Shown: positions 30,202 to 40,660, numbered from the stretch's first letter. The stretch: 64,000 nt of DNA from Achromobacter sp. MYb9 (GCF_002975275.1 NZ_PCOQ01000001.1:620001-684000), one strand, 5' to 3'. Program-made: numbers and translations. The notes: generated by a model from the letters alone, not told the origin.

Positions 30202-30591
30202 ATGAAAACCCTAACCACCACCCTGTTGCTATCCCTGGCCCTGGTTGGCGTCGGCGCCCAAGCCGCCGGCGTTGAACAAGGCAAGACCCGCGACCAGGTC
30301 GCGACCGAGCTGCAGCAAGCCAAGGCCACCGGCCAATACACCTTCGGTGAGCTGGACTATCCGCCCGCCTTGCCGCAAGCCGCCAGCCTGAGCTCGCAAG
30401 ACGTGCAAGCCCAATTGCAACAAGCCAAGATCAGCGGCCAATACACGTTCGGCGAACTCGAATACCCGCCCGTCGTCGCCGCACCGGCCGCCGTCAAGAC
30501 GCGCGCCGAAGTCCAGCAGGAATTGGCCCAAGCCAAGGCCAGCGGTCAATACACGTTCGGCGAACTGGAATATCCGCCGATCACCCGGTGA
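30202..30591 (+). CDS. DUF4148 protein with three tandem repeats, exported
   Basis: A 129-residue secreted protein with signal peptide MKTLTTTLLLSLALVGVGAQA. The mature part is three near-copies of a roughly 30-residue unit whose core is QAKxSGQYTFGEL(E/D)YPP, at about residues 26-57, 63-90 and 96-126. Each unit has a helix (TRxxVxxELxQAK) followed by the invariant GQYTFGE. DUF4148 proteins usually carry one or two units and are abundant small periplasmic proteins in Burkholderiales, of unknown role. GGAGG precedes the ATG. It stands alone with terminators on both sides. Confidence 0.9.
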   Translation: MKTLTTTLLLSLALVGVGAQAAGVEQGKTRDQVATELQQAKATGQYTFGELDYPPALPQAASLSSQDVQAQLQQAKISGQYTFGELEYPPVVAAPAAVKTRAEVQQELAQAKASGQYTFGELEYPPITR

Positions 30592-30606
30592 GCTGCTTGC
30601 TGTAGC

Positions 30607-30648
30607 CCGGCCGGCCTCAGGCGGCATCATGGCTTGGGGCCGGTTTTT
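30607..30648 (+). terminator. Putative terminator of the DUF4148 gene
   Basis: CCGGCC and GGCCGG arms with a loop of about 20 bases followed by TTTTTT. The long loop makes it weaker than the others nearby. Confidence 0.5.
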
Positions 30649-30654
30649 TCGGAT

Positions 30655-30850
30655 ACAGCGGCAACCGCAGTAGTAGCTGTTGAAGTACTGGAAGTTGCTG
30701 TTGAAGTACTGGAAGTTGCTGTTGAAGTTCGAAGTCGAAACTGAAGTCGATGTAGAAGTTGCAGTTGCAGTAAAGAGGTGCAGTTGCAGTAAAGAGGTGC
30801 AGTTGCAGTAAAGCAGTTGCTGTCGTAGTAAAGAAGTTGCAGTAGCAGTG
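30655..30850. repeat. Low-complexity tract with 21-bp and 19-bp tandem repeats
   Basis: GTTGAAGTACTGGAAGTTGCT repeats about twice (this unit spans 21 bases), then GTTGCAGTAAAGAGGTGCA (19 bases) repeats twice, followed by decayed copies. Almost the whole tract is built from GTTG(A/C)AGTA-like words. In one forward frame the left part reads as Val/Glu/Ala (VAVEVLEVAVEV) before a stop. It lies between two terminators. Confidence 0.8.
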
Positions 30851-30878
30851 AGGCCGCGGCGAATGCCGCGGCCTTTTT
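30851..30878 (+). terminator. Terminator after the low-complexity tract
   Basis: AGGCCGCGGC-GAAT-GCCGCGGCCT with perfect 10-bp arms followed by TTTT on the plus strand. It implies that something is transcribed rightward through the repeat tract. Confidence 0.85.
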
Positions 30879-30932
30879 CATTGCGGGACGCGGCCCTATC
30901 GGCGGCGCTTGCGAAGCCGACCCGCGCCAATG

Positions 30933-30974
30933 AAAACACCCCGCAGCCGGATAGCGGTTCCGGTCTGCGGGGTG
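30933..30974 (-). terminator. Terminator of dnaJ
   Basis: CCCCGCAG (30939-30946) pairs with CTGCGGGG (30965-30972); reading the minus strand the stem is followed by TGTTTTC, 40 bases after the dnaJ stop. Confidence 0.7.
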
Positions 30975-31013
30975 CATGGGTCAACGTTGGCGGCCAGGGC
31001 CGCCTGGCGCGAT

Positions 31014-32147
31014 CTAGCTGAAGAATTCCTTCACGCGGTCCGTCCAGGACTTGCTTTGCGGCGAGTGGCGGTCGCCCCCGTCGTTCAGCGACGTCTCGAA
31101 TTGGCGCAGGATGCTCTTCTGGTCTTCGCTCAGGCGAACCGGCGTTTCCACGACGACGTGGCAGTACAGATCACCCGGATAACTGCCCCGCACGCCGCGG
31201 ATGCCCTTGCCGCGCAGGCGGAAGGTCTTGCCGGACTGCGTGCCTTCGGGAATCGAGATCTCGGCCTTGCCGCCCAGCGTGGGCACCTGAAGCTCGCCGC
31301 CCAATGCCGCCGTGGTGAACGGGATGGTCAGTTCGCAGTGCAGATCGTCGCCGTCGCGCTGGAAGATCTTGTGCTGCTTGATGTGGATTTCCACATACAA
31401 GTCGCCCGGAGGGCCGCCATTGATGCCCGGCTCGCCATTGCCGCTGGAGCGGATGCGCATGCCGTCGTCGATGCCGGCCGGAATCTTGACCTGCAAGGTC
31501 TTGTTGCGGCGGATGCGGCCCACGCCATCGCAGGACGGGCACGGGTCGGTAATTTCCTTGCCGTTGCCGTGGCAAGTGGGGCAAGTCTGCTGCACGCTGA
31601 AGAAACCTTGCTGCATGCGCACGGCGCCCGAACCGCCGCAGGTGCGGCAGGTCTTGGGCGAAGTGCCGGCCTTGGCGCCAGAGCCGTGGCAGGTATCGCA
31701 GTTTTCCCAGCTGGGCACGCGGATTTCGGTATCGAAGCCGGCCGCGGCCTGTTCCAACGTGATTTCCAGCGCGTACTTCAGGTCGGCGCCGCGGTACACC
31801 TGCGGGCCGCCGCCGCGACGGCCACCGCCGCCGGCACCGCCGAAAATTTCGCCAAAGATATCGCCAAAGGCGTCGGCGAAGCCGCCGCCCATGCCCGCTC
31901 CCCCCATGCCGGCGGAGTTCGGATCGACGCCCGCATGGCCATAGCGGTCATACGCGGCGCGCTTCTGTTCGTCACCCAGGACCTCGTAGGCTTCCTTGGC
32001 TTCCTTGAACTTCTCTTCGGCTTCTTTGCTGTCCGGATTGCGGTCCGGGTGGTACTTCATGGCCAGCTTTCGATAGGCCTTCTTGAGTTCGTCGTCCGCG
32101 GCGTTTTTCGCTACGCCCAGGACTTCGTAATAGTCGCGTTTTGCCAT
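31014..32147 (-). CDS. dnaJ: Chaperone DnaJ
   Basis: A 377-residue Hsp40 co-chaperone that delivers substrates to DnaK and stimulates its ATPase. In order: J domain ([12 protein letters not shown]) with KYHPDRN, a Gly/Phe-rich linker ([20 protein letters not shown]), four CxxCxGxG zinc repeats ([32 protein letters not shown]) and the C-terminal substrate domain. The start at 32147 is the true J-domain Met; a frame from 32162 adds five residues only. It follows dnaK by 109 bases containing a hairpin. Confidence 0.98.
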   Translation of the reverse strand: MAKRDYYEVLGVAKNAADDELKKAYRKLAMKYHPDRNPDSKEAEEKFKEAKEAYEVLGDEQKRAAYDRYGHAGVDPNSAGMGGAGMGGGFADAFGDIFGEIFGGAGGGGRRGGGPQVYRGADLKYALEITLEQAAAGFDTEIRVPSWENCDTCHGSGAKAGTSPKTCRTCGGSGAVRMQQGFFSVQQTCPTCHGNGKEITDPCPSCDGVGRIRRNKTLQVKIPAGIDDGMRIRSSGNGEPGINGGPPGDLYVEIHIKQHKIFQRDGDDLHCELTIPFTTAALGGELQVPTLGGKAEISIPEGTQSGKTFRLRGKGIRGVRGSYPGDLYCHVVVETPVRLSEDQKSILRQFETSLNDGGDRHSPQSKSWTDRVKEFFS

Positions 32148-32198
32148 GATCCGTGGGCTCAAAAACGAGCCATCTTTTCAGTGCTACAGAATGAGTAC

Positions 32199-32230
32199 GC
32201 CCGGTAGGCGGATTTCTCCGGCTACCGGGC
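32199..32230. promoter_or_regulatory. Hairpin between dnaK and dnaJ
   Basis: GCCCGGTAG (32199-32207) pairs with CTACCGGGC (32222-32230), with an inner CGGA/TCCG stem and a TTTC tetraloop. No T-run follows, so it is more likely an mRNA-stability or processing hairpin that adjusts the DnaK:DnaJ ratio than a terminator. Confidence 0.6.
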
Positions 32231-32256
32231 GGCAGAGGCTGGTCAGTGCCCGGCCA

Positions 32257-34182
<1,926 letters not shown>

Positions 34183-34239
34183 GGTGGGTACCTTGAATTA
34201 AATCTATGAAAATAGAGGGAAACTTCTTGTCCCCACATA

Positions 34240-34267
34240 ACTGGGGCTACTCGCAGGGTTTTTCAAG
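34240..34267 (-). promoter_or_regulatory. Sigma-32 (heat-shock) promoter of dnaK-dnaJ
   Basis: On the minus strand CTTGAAA (34267-34261), a 13-base spacer and CCCCAGTT (34247-34240) match the RpoH consensus CTTGAAA-N-CCCCATNT in all but one or two positions. It overlaps the last codons of the thioredoxin gene and sits in the dnaK leader. Confidence 0.8.
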
Positions 34268-34667
34268 ACGCCTGGCCGGAATTTTCCGCACCCGGGTCCT
34301 GTAACCGCTGGATGGCCGCCGTGAACTGGGGCAATCCGGGCCAGCCGGTGATACGTCCAAGCCGCTTTCCAGCCCGGAACAATACAAAAGTGGGGACGCC
34401 ATGCAGGGAAAAGCGACGGCCCAGGGGCTCGTCCGCATAGACATCGGCCTCGAACCAGGTCAGGCCCAGGCCTAGCAACGTTTCCTGGTGCAGCAACGCC
34501 GCCTGCTTGAAAAGATTGCAGTTATAGCAATCCTGGCCCCACAAAAACACGCAACGCAGGTCCGACCCCGGCGCCAGGACCACGGCCGCATCGAATCCGC
34601 CAGAGTCGACATGACGCATGCCGTACACCTGGAAGACCTGAGCCGGATCGAAACGAGGGTCGGTCAT
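34263..34667 (-). CDS. Thioredoxin-like protein with CYNC motif
   Basis: A 134-residue thioredoxin-fold protein. The active-site segment is FLWGQDCYNCNLFKQ, so the redox pair is CYNC instead of the usual CGPC, and the cis-proline is kept in HGVPTFVLFRAGKRLG. The Tyr-Asn dipeptide should change its redox potential. No signal peptide is visible, so cytosolic. It sits between grpE and dnaK, 17 bases after grpE, and is probably made under heat shock. Substrate unknown. Confidence 0.88.
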   Translation of the reverse strand: MTDPRFDPAQVFQVYGMRHVDSGGFDAAVVLAPGSDLRCVFLWGQDCYNCNLFKQAALLHQETLLGLGLTWFEADVYADEPLGRRFSLHGVPTFVLFRAGKRLGRITGWPGLPQFTAAIQRLQDPGAENSGQAS

Positions 34668-34684
34668 GGCGCGCTGGGCCGCAA

Positions 34685-35242
34685 TCAGCCTTGGCCCGCG
34701 GACACCACCACCAGCGCCGGGCGCAGAGTACGGTCGGCGATGGCGTAGCCTTTTTGCAGCAGCTGCAGCACGGTGTTGGCGGGCTGTGCGTTGGGGATCG
34801 ACGAAATGGCTTGATGCAGGTGCGGGTCGAACTTGTCGCCCTGGGCCGGCGCGATTTCCTTGAGCAGATTGCGCTCAAAGGCCGCGGCCAGTTGCTTCAG
34901 GGTGACTTCGACGCCTTCACGCAACGTTTCGACGGTCTGGTCGGGCTGGGCCAAGGCGGCTTCCAGGCTGTCCTTGACCGGAACCAGGCTTTCAGCGAAC
35001 GACTCGATGCCGAATTTGCGCGCTTTGGACACTTCTTCCTGAGCGCGGCGGCGCACGTTCTCGGCTTCGGCCTGCACGCGCAGAAGCTGGTCGTGCTGTT
35101 CATTGACGGTGGCCTGGGCCGCGTCCAGCTGGGCGCGCAACTCGTCCAGCTCGGCCTGCGCGGCGTCCTGGGCGGCGGGGGCCGCGTCGGCGTTCTGGCC
35201 GACTTCGGGCGTCTGATCAACAGGCTCGTGGGGTGCCGTCAT
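34685..35242 (-). CDS. grpE: Nucleotide exchange factor GrpE
   Basis: A 185-residue DnaK co-chaperone that releases ADP. An acidic, Ala-rich N-terminus is followed by the long dimer helix ([22 protein letters not shown]) and the C-terminal beta-wing domain with [10 protein letters not shown] and [16 protein letters not shown] at 35242 has GGAGG before it; the frame to 35278 is an extension. A sigma-32 promoter is readable 37-64 bases upstream. Confidence 0.97.
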   Translation of the reverse strand: MTAPHEPVDQTPEVGQNADAAPAAQDAAQAELDELRAQLDAAQATVNEQHDQLLRVQAEAENVRRRAQEEVSKARKFGIESFAESLVPVKDSLEAALAQPDQTVETLREGVEVTLKQLAAAFERNLLKEIAPAQGDKFDPHLHQAISSIPNAQPANTVLQLLQKGYAIADRTLRPALVVVSAGQG

Positions 35243-35278
35243 GGGGAATCCTCCAAAAAGAATGGCTTTCGCAGACAT

Positions 35279-35306
35279 GAATGGGGGCCAATACCCCTAT
35301 TTCAAG
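35279..35306 (-). promoter_or_regulatory. Sigma-32 (heat-shock) promoter of grpE
   Basis: Minus strand: CTTGAAA (35306-35300), 13-base spacer, CCCCATTC (35286-35279). The -35 box is perfect and the -10 box nearly so. Confidence 0.83.
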
Positions 35307-35366
35307 CCCGGGATAGCGAAATATTCCCTGACGGCGCCCGCCCGGACGCCCGGGCGGAGCACCCGC

Positions 35367-35603
35367 TTACTTCTTGTGGGGTTGGGCCGGCGCGACCGGG
35401 TCGCTGGCGGGGAAACTCTCTTTCAATGCGCGATCGACCCGGGCGTCGTCTTCGTCCGGCTCCGGCCGGACCGCGATGGGATCGCTGGCGGGAAAGGTCT
35501 CGGCCAGCGCTTCGTCCAGGTCGTGCTCGACCTGATCTTCGTCAACCGGGGTGGTAACCGTCCCCTTTTTCACGACCTTGCCGCTCTTGGGATCATGGTG
35601 CAT
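35367..35603 (-). CDS. Small acidic protein with two FPASDP repeats
   Basis: A 78-residue hydrophilic protein. Two similar segments are present: LDEALAETFPASDPIAV (about residues 28-44) and VDRALKESFPASDPVAP (about 56-72). Each is a short helix followed by the FPASDP motif. Similar ALxESFPASDPxA segments occur in many small bacterial proteins of unknown function. It overlaps the hemH 3' end by 11 bases and precedes grpE, so it may be co-transcribed with hrcA-hemH. No signal or membrane segment. Confidence 0.8.
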   Translation of the reverse strand: MHHDPKSGKVVKKGTVTTPVDEDQVEHDLDEALAETFPASDPIAVRPEPDEDDARVDRALKESFPASDPVAPAQPHKK

Positions 35604-36717
35604 GCGCCTTCTCCTTCAAGTCCGTGGTGGCCCGGGATGTCAGCGGCCAGCCCTGCAAGTTTCGTTCCACTATGCCGGCCAGGCCGGCGATCCAGGCGGG
35701 ATCGTCGTTCAGTGCAGGGATGTAGCGGAATTGCTTGCCGCCTGCCTCGACAAACGCGTCGCGGCATTCCAGGCTGATCTCTTCCAGGGTTTCCAGACAG
35801 TCTGCCACAAATCCCGGGCACACCACATCCACCTCGGTCACCCCCGAGGCCGCCAGCGCCTTGAGCGTGGGTTCGGTGTAGGGCTCCAGCCAGCGGGCGG
35901 TGCCGAAGCGGCTCTGGAAGGTCACTTCGATCTGTTCGCGCGGCAGGGAAAGGCGTTGCGACAACAGGCGCGCGGAGTCCATGCAGTCGCGATAATAGGG
36001 GTCGCCCAGCTCGATCGAGTAGCGCGGCAGGCCGTGAAAGCTCATCACCAGCTTCTGCGGCTTGCCGTGTTCACGCCAGAAGGACTCGATCCGCGCGGCC
36101 AACGGGTCCAGCCACGCCGGGTCTTCGTGAAAGCGCTTGGTGAAGCGCAGTTCGGGCTGGTCTCGCAGGCGCCCGGCGTGCCGGGTCACCGCGTCGACCA
36201 CCGTGGCCGTCGTGCTGGCGGCATATTGCGGATACAACGGCACGGTCAGGATGCGCTCGCAGCCCGCAGCGCGCAGGCGCGTGATCGCATCGGGAATCGA
36301 CGGATTGCCATAGCGCATGCCCAATTCCACCACGGCATCAATGCCCGCCGCCTGCAACGCCGCGCGCACGCCGTCGGCCTGCCGCTGGCTATAGACCATC
36401 AGGGGCGAGCCCTCTTTCAGCCACACCCCGGCATAGCGCGGCGCCAGCTTCTTGGGACGCATGGTCAGCACCAGCCCATGCAGGATGGGCTTCCACAGGT
36501 AGCGGGGAATTTCGATCACGCGGGGGTCGGACAGGAATTCGCCCAGGTATTTCTTGATGCCCGCCTTGTCCGGGGTATCGGGCGTGCCCAGGTTCACCAG
36601 CAGCACGCCAACCTTGCCCGGGCCGCGCGGCGGAGGGTCTTCGTTGAAGGGGTCGTCCTGCTCGGTTTCCGGCAGATAGCGTTCAGGCCACAAGTACTTG
36701 AACAGGCGAAGAAACAC
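35593..36717 (-). CDS. hemH: Ferrochelatase
   Basis: A 374-residue enzyme inserting Fe2+ into protoporphyrin IX, the last step of haem synthesis. Recognised blocks: VGVLLVNLGTPDTP, RYGNPSIPDAI, LVMSFHGLPRYSIELGDPY with the metal-site His, and FQSRFGTARWLEPYTEPTL followed by VCPGFVADCLETLEEI. The start is GTG at 36717 with GAGGAAGGGGAG upstream. It lies 45 bases after hrcA, placing haem synthesis under the same leader as the heat-shock repressor. Confidence 0.97.
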   Translation of the reverse strand: MFLRLFKYLWPERYLPETEQDDPFNEDPPPRGPGKVGVLLVNLGTPDTPDKAGIKKYLGEFLSDPRVIEIPRYLWKPILHGLVLTMRPKKLAPRYAGVWLKEGSPLMVYSQRQADGVRAALQAAGIDAVVELGMRYGNPSIPDAITRLRAAGCERILTVPLYPQYAASTTATVVDAVTRHAGRLRDQPELRFTKRFHEDPAWLDPLAARIESFWREHGKPQKLVMSFHGLPRYSIELGDPYYRDCMDSARLLSQRLSLPREQIEVTFQSRFGTARWLEPYTEPTLKALAASGVTEVDVVCPGFVADCLETLEEISLECRDAFVEAGGKQFRYIPALNDDPAWIAGLAGIVERNLQGWPLTSRATTDLKEKAHAP

Positions 36718-36762
36718 GAAGACTCCCCTTCCTCCGCGAGGAGGATGTAGCTTTGAATGGAA

Positions 36763-37767
36763 CTACTGGTTGTGGCTGAGCGCGTTGGACAACAGGCGCG
36801 CCGTGATGTCCACGATGGGAATGACGCGCTCGTAAGCCATGCGGGTGGGGCCGATCACGCCCAGCGTGCCCACCACCTTGCCATCCACGCCGTACGGCGC
36901 GGTAATGACCGAGACCTCTTCCATCGGCACAAGCTGCGAGTCGCCGCCGATGTAGATCTGCACCCCCTGTGCGCGGCTGGACACATCCAGCAATTGCAGC
37001 AGATCGGTCTTTTTTTCGAACAGCGAGAACATCTTGCGCAGCCGGTCCATATCGGACGCGATGTCCGTCACGTCCAACAGCTTGCGCTCGCCGGAAATAA
37101 TCATGGCGTCGCCGTCTTCGGCCGCCTCCGCGCTGGCTTCCACCGCCGCCTGCATCAGGCGCGAGATATCTTCGCGCAGTTGGGCAAGTTCGGTGGACAG
37201 GGTCTGCCGCACGGCATTGAAGGACTTGCCGGCAAAATGCATGTTGAAGAAATTGCCGGCTTCCAGCAATTCGGCTTCGACATAATCGCGCTGCACGAAC
37301 AGGATCCGGTTCTGGACGTCGCCATCGGGCGTGACGATGATCAGCAGCACCCGCTTGTCGGACAGACGGATGAATTCGATCTGGCGGAACACCTGGGCGC
37401 GCTTGGGGGTCAGCACCACCCCCGCGAACTGCGTCAGGTTCGACAGCAGCGCAGCCGCCGCATTGACGGCGCGGGTGGGTTCCGCAGCCGACAGCATTTC
37501 GCCCATATTGTGCGGCTGCAGCTGATAGGACTGCACGGCCAGCAAGGAATCGACGAACATGCGGTAACCCCGCGGCGTGGGGACACGGCCGGCGGACGTA
37601 TGCGGGCTATGGATCAGCCCCAGCTCTTCCAGGTCCGCCATGACATTGCGGATCGTGGCCGGGGACAAGTCGAAGACTTTCGATAGCGTCCGCGAGCCGA
37701 CGGGCTGCCCATCGGCGATGTAGCGTTCTATCAACGCTTTCAGTAGTGCGCGTGCGCGGTCATCCAT
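36763..37767 (-). CDS. hrcA: Heat-inducible transcription repressor HrcA
   Basis: A 334-residue repressor that binds CIRCE operators, normally before groESL. The N-terminal winged helix reads [28 protein letters not shown] and is followed by [19 protein letters not shown] and the [14 protein letters not shown] block (shown in parts). No CIRCE inverted repeat is visible in this window, so its targets lie elsewhere. ATG 37767 is the family start; the frame to 37836 adds an unlikely extension across the promoter gap. Confidence 0.97.
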   Translation of the reverse strand: MDDRARALLKALIERYIADGQPVGSRTLSKVFDLSPATIRNVMADLEELGLIHSPHTSAGRVPTPRGYRMFVDSLLAVQSYQLQPHNMGEMLSAAEPTRAVNAAAALLSNLTQFAGVVLTPKRAQVFRQIEFIRLSDKRVLLIIVTPDGDVQNRILFVQRDYVEAELLEAGNFFNMHFAGKSFNAVRQTLSTELAQLREDISRLMQAAVEASAEAAEDGDAMIISGERKLLDVTDIASDMDRLRKMFSLFEKKTDLLQLLDVSSRAQGVQIYIGGDSQLVPMEEVSVITAPYGVDGKVVGTLGVIGPTRMAYERVIPIVDITARLLSNALSHNQ

Positions 37768-37835
37768 AACAGGTATTTTAGGGAATCTTTTCCGATTAAG
37801 GCGATTTTTGTCCTGCACGCCGATATGCGGCCCCA

Positions 37836-37841
37836 TATAAT
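37836..37841 (+). promoter_or_regulatory. -10 box (TATAAT) of nadK
   Basis: A perfect TATAAT in the hrcA/nadK divergent gap, 69 bases before the nadK ATG. The best -35 at 17 bases is CTGCAC, weak. Confidence 0.45.
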
Positions 37842-37909
37842 CGGCAAATCAGCCCGCCCCGGCGGGTTCCGGCATCCTGGTTTTGCCCTTTTTCGATAAG
37901 CACGCATCC

Positions 37910-38809
37910 ATGCACTTTCCTACCGTCGCCCTGATCGGCAGATACCAGGACACCGGCCTGGACACCCCGCTGAGAGCGCTTGCGCACGCGCTGACGCAAG
38001 CGGGCCGGCACGTGCTCATCGACGCCGATACCGCCCGCAACACCGGCTTGACCGAGTATCCCGTCGCGACGCTCGAAGAAATCGGCAAGCGCGCGTCGCT
38101 GGCCGTCGTGATGGGTGGCGACGGCACCGTGCTGGGCGCGGGCCGGCATCTGGCGCCTTTCGGCGTGCCGCTGGTCGGCATCAACCACGGCCGATTGGGC
38201 TTCATCACCGACATCCCGCTGCAGGACGCGCATGGCGCATTGGCACGCGTGCTCGAAGGCAGCTTCCAGATCGAAGAGCGCATGCTGCTGGAAGGCAGCG
38301 TGTGGCGCGGCGACCAAAAAATGTATTCCGCGTCGGCCTTGAACGACGTCGTGCTGAACCGCGCCGGACGCGGCGGCATGATCGAGGTGCGCGTCGAGCT
38401 GGACGGCGCGTTCATGTACACGCAACGCGCCGATGGCCTGATCATCGCCACGCCCACGGGTTCCACCGCGTACGCGCTGTCCGCGAACGGTCCCATCCTG
38501 CACCCCGGCATGAACGCCATGGTGCTGGTGCCCGTGGCGCCGCAAACGCTGTCGAACCGCCCCATCGTGATTCCCGACACCGGCGTGCTGAACATGACAC
38601 TGACGGCGATGGGCCGCGTGGAAGTTGGCGCCAGCGTGCATTTCGACATGCAGACGTGGTCGGACCTGCAACCCGGCGACCGCATCGTCGTGCAACGCGC
38701 GCCCCACACCATCCGCTTCGTGCATCCCGAGGGGTACAGCTTCTTTTCCACCCTGCGCCGCAAGCTGCACTGGAACCTGATGCCCCAAGCCACCGACAAC
38801 GTAGAGTAG
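37910..38809 (+). CDS. nadK: NAD kinase
   Basis: A 299-residue cytosolic enzyme that phosphorylates NAD to NADP. The GGDGT motif (VVMGGDGTVLGAGRH), the NHGRLGFITD segment and the ATPTGSTAYALSANGPI block are all diagnostic. ATG 37910 is preferred over TTG 37883. It is 13 bases upstream of recN, a pairing common in Proteobacteria. Confidence 0.97.
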   Translation: MHFPTVALIGRYQDTGLDTPLRALAHALTQAGRHVLIDADTARNTGLTEYPVATLEEIGKRASLAVVMGGDGTVLGAGRHLAPFGVPLVGINHGRLGFITDIPLQDAHGALARVLEGSFQIEERMLLEGSVWRGDQKMYSASALNDVVLNRAGRGGMIEVRVELDGAFMYTQRADGLIIATPTGSTAYALSANGPILHPGMNAMVLVPVAPQTLSNRPIVIPDTGVLNMTLTAMGRVEVGASVHFDMQTWSDLQPGDRIVVQRAPHTIRFVHPEGYSFFSTLRRKLHWNLMPQATDNVE

Positions 38810-38822
38810 TAAGCGCCCCGAC

Positions 38823-40484
38823 ATGCTGCGCACCCTGCATATCCGCGACTTCGTCATCGTCGAACAGACCGAAATTCATTTTGGCCCCGGCTTCACCGTC
38901 TTCTCCGGCGAGACCGGCGCGGGCAAATCCATCCTGGTGGACGCGCTGGCGCTGACGCTCGGCGAACGCGGCGACGCCAGCATGCTGCGCGAAGGCGCGC
39001 CGCGCGCCGACATCACGGCGGTCTTCGACACGCCCAAATCGCTGCACGCCTGGCTGGCCGAGCGCCAGATCGACGCCGACGACGAACTGTCGCTGCGCCG
39101 CGTAATCGACGCGCAGGGCCGAAGCCGCGCCTACATCAACGGCACGCCCGCCACCGTGGCTCAGCTCCGCGAGCTGGGCGACAGCCTGGTCGACATCCAC
39201 GGCCAGCACGCCCATCAAAGCTTGATGCGCCCCGATGCCCAGCGCGACCTGCTGGACGCCCACGGTGGCCATGGCGACCTGCGCCAGGCCGTCGGCCAGG
39301 CCTGGAAACAATGGCGCGCGGTGGCCCGCCAACTCGAGGCCGCCGAAAAAGACGCGGCCAGCCTTGCCACCGAGCGCGACCGCCTGCAATGGCAGGCCGA
39401 CGAACTGGACCAATTGGCCTTGGGGCCCGACGAATGGGACGCGCTGCAATCCGAGCACACCCGCCTGTCGCACTCCCAATCGCTGTTGGACGGGGCGTCG
39501 CAAATCCTGGAAGCGCTGGACGGTGAAGGCGATTCCGCGCACCACCGCATCACGGCCGCCAACCACCGGATTCAGCAGATGCTGCGGCACGACCCGGGCC
39601 TGCAAGGCGTCCACGACGAGCTGGAATCCGCCCGCATCGCCATCAGCGAAGCCGTGTCGGACCTGAACAACTACGTCAGCCGCGTCGATCTGGATCCCAA
39701 GCGCCTGGCCGACGTGGAAGCGCGGCTGGGCCTGGTGTTTGAAACCGCGCGCAAATTCCGGGTCGAACCCAATGCGCTATGCGAACTGCGCGACTCGCTG
39801 CACGCCGAATTGGCCGCCTTGCAGGCCGCGGGCGACATCGACGCCTTGCGCGCCCAGTCCGCCGCCGCCCAGGCGCAATACGATGCCATGGCCGGCAAGC
39901 TCAGCACCGCCCGCCGCAAGGTTGCGAAAGACCTGGGCAAGCAGGTTACGCTGGCCATGCAGACGCTGGCCATGCAAGGCGGCAAATTCGAGCCCACGCT
40001 CACCGCGGCCGCGCCCTCGGCCCACGGTAATGAACAGGTCGAGTTCCTGGTGGCTGGCCATGCCGGCACCACGCCCCGCCCCCTGGCCAAAGTGGCCTCG
40101 GGCGGTGAACTGTCGCGCATCTCGCTGGCGCTTTCCGTCATCGCCAGCCGCGCGGCCCGCGTCCCCACGCTGATCTTCGACGAAGTCGACAGCGGCGTCG
40201 GCGGCGCGGTGGCCGAAGCCGTCGGCAAACTGCTGCGCGAACTGGGCGAACGCCATCAGGTGCTGTGCGTCACCCATTTGCCGCAGGTCGCCGCCTGCGG
40301 CAACAACCAATTCCTGGTCAGCAAGACCGAATCGCGCGGCACGACCCGTTCCAGCATCAAAGAGCTGGACGCCCCCGCCCGGGTCGAAGAGATCGCCCGG
40401 ATGCTGGGCGGGATCAAGCTCACCGCCACCACCCGCGAACACGCCCGGGAAATGCTGGAAGGCTTCGGCCAACCGGCCGCCTGA
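38823..40484 (+). CDS. recN: DNA repair protein RecN
   Basis: A 553-residue SMC-like ATPase acting in double-strand break repair. Walker A is GETGAGKS in the N-terminal lobe, a long Ala/Gln-rich coiled coil fills the middle, and the C-terminal lobe has the signature KVASGGELSRISLAL and Walker B TLIFDEVDSGVGG. Length matches the family. No LexA-type CTGT-N8-ACAG box is visible directly upstream; expression is probably from the nadK promoter. Confidence 0.97.
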   Translation: MLRTLHIRDFVIVEQTEIHFGPGFTVFSGETGAGKSILVDALALTLGERGDASMLREGAPRADITAVFDTPKSLHAWLAERQIDADDELSLRRVIDAQGRSRAYINGTPATVAQLRELGDSLVDIHGQHAHQSLMRPDAQRDLLDAHGGHGDLRQAVGQAWKQWRAVARQLEAAEKDAASLATERDRLQWQADELDQLALGPDEWDALQSEHTRLSHSQSLLDGASQILEALDGEGDSAHHRITAANHRIQQMLRHDPGLQGVHDELESARIAISEAVSDLNNYVSRVDLDPKRLADVEARLGLVFETARKFRVEPNALCELRDSLHAELAALQAAGDIDALRAQSAAAQAQYDAMAGKLSTARRKVAKDLGKQVTLAMQTLAMQGGKFEPTLTAAAPSAHGNEQVEFLVAGHAGTTPRPLAKVASGGELSRISLALSVIASRAARVPTLIFDEVDSGVGGAVAEAVGKLLRELGERHQVLCVTHLPQVAACGNNQFLVSKTESRGTTRSSIKELDAPARVEEIARMLGGIKLTATTREHAREMLEGFGQPAA

Positions 40485-40571
40485 TTTCCGCTTACGCCTC
40501 ACATCCCCTCCGCCCCGCCCGCTGCAATCACCACCCCCCCGTGGCCTGCGGGGCGTATTGCCGCGCCCATG

Positions 40572-40602
40572 AAAAAGCCCCTTCTACAGGAAGGGGCTTT
40601 TA
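40572..40602. terminator. Bidirectional terminator between recN and fur
   Basis: AAAAGCCCCTTC (40573-40584), loop TACAG and GAAGGGGCTTTT (40590-40601), between convergent genes. Confidence 0.93.
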
Positions 40603-40660
40603 CTCTCACTCACCCGCGACGAGCGCGGCCGCGGGCGGTGCGACGGGGCGGCTTGGCTGC

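Larger units (their letters stand above)
30592..31013. other. Gene-free stretch between the DUF4148 gene and dnaJ
   Basis: 422 bases with three terminator-like hairpins and, between the first two, a low-complexity repeat tract (30655-30850). No open frame here has credible initiation. Confidence 0.7.

Noticed and set aside
30655-30850. CRISPR array
   Set aside because: Tandem units of 19-21 bases follow without spacers and no cas gene exists in the window.
30229-30984. Minus-strand Ser/Thr/Asn-rich ORF across the low-complexity tract
   Set aside because: It continues antisense through the DUF4148 gene and has no initiation signal; the repeats explain its composition.
36763-37910. CIRCE element near hrcA
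   Set aside because: I looked for TTAGCACTC-N9-GAGTGCTAA in the upstream gap and around grpE, dnaK and dnaJ and saw none.
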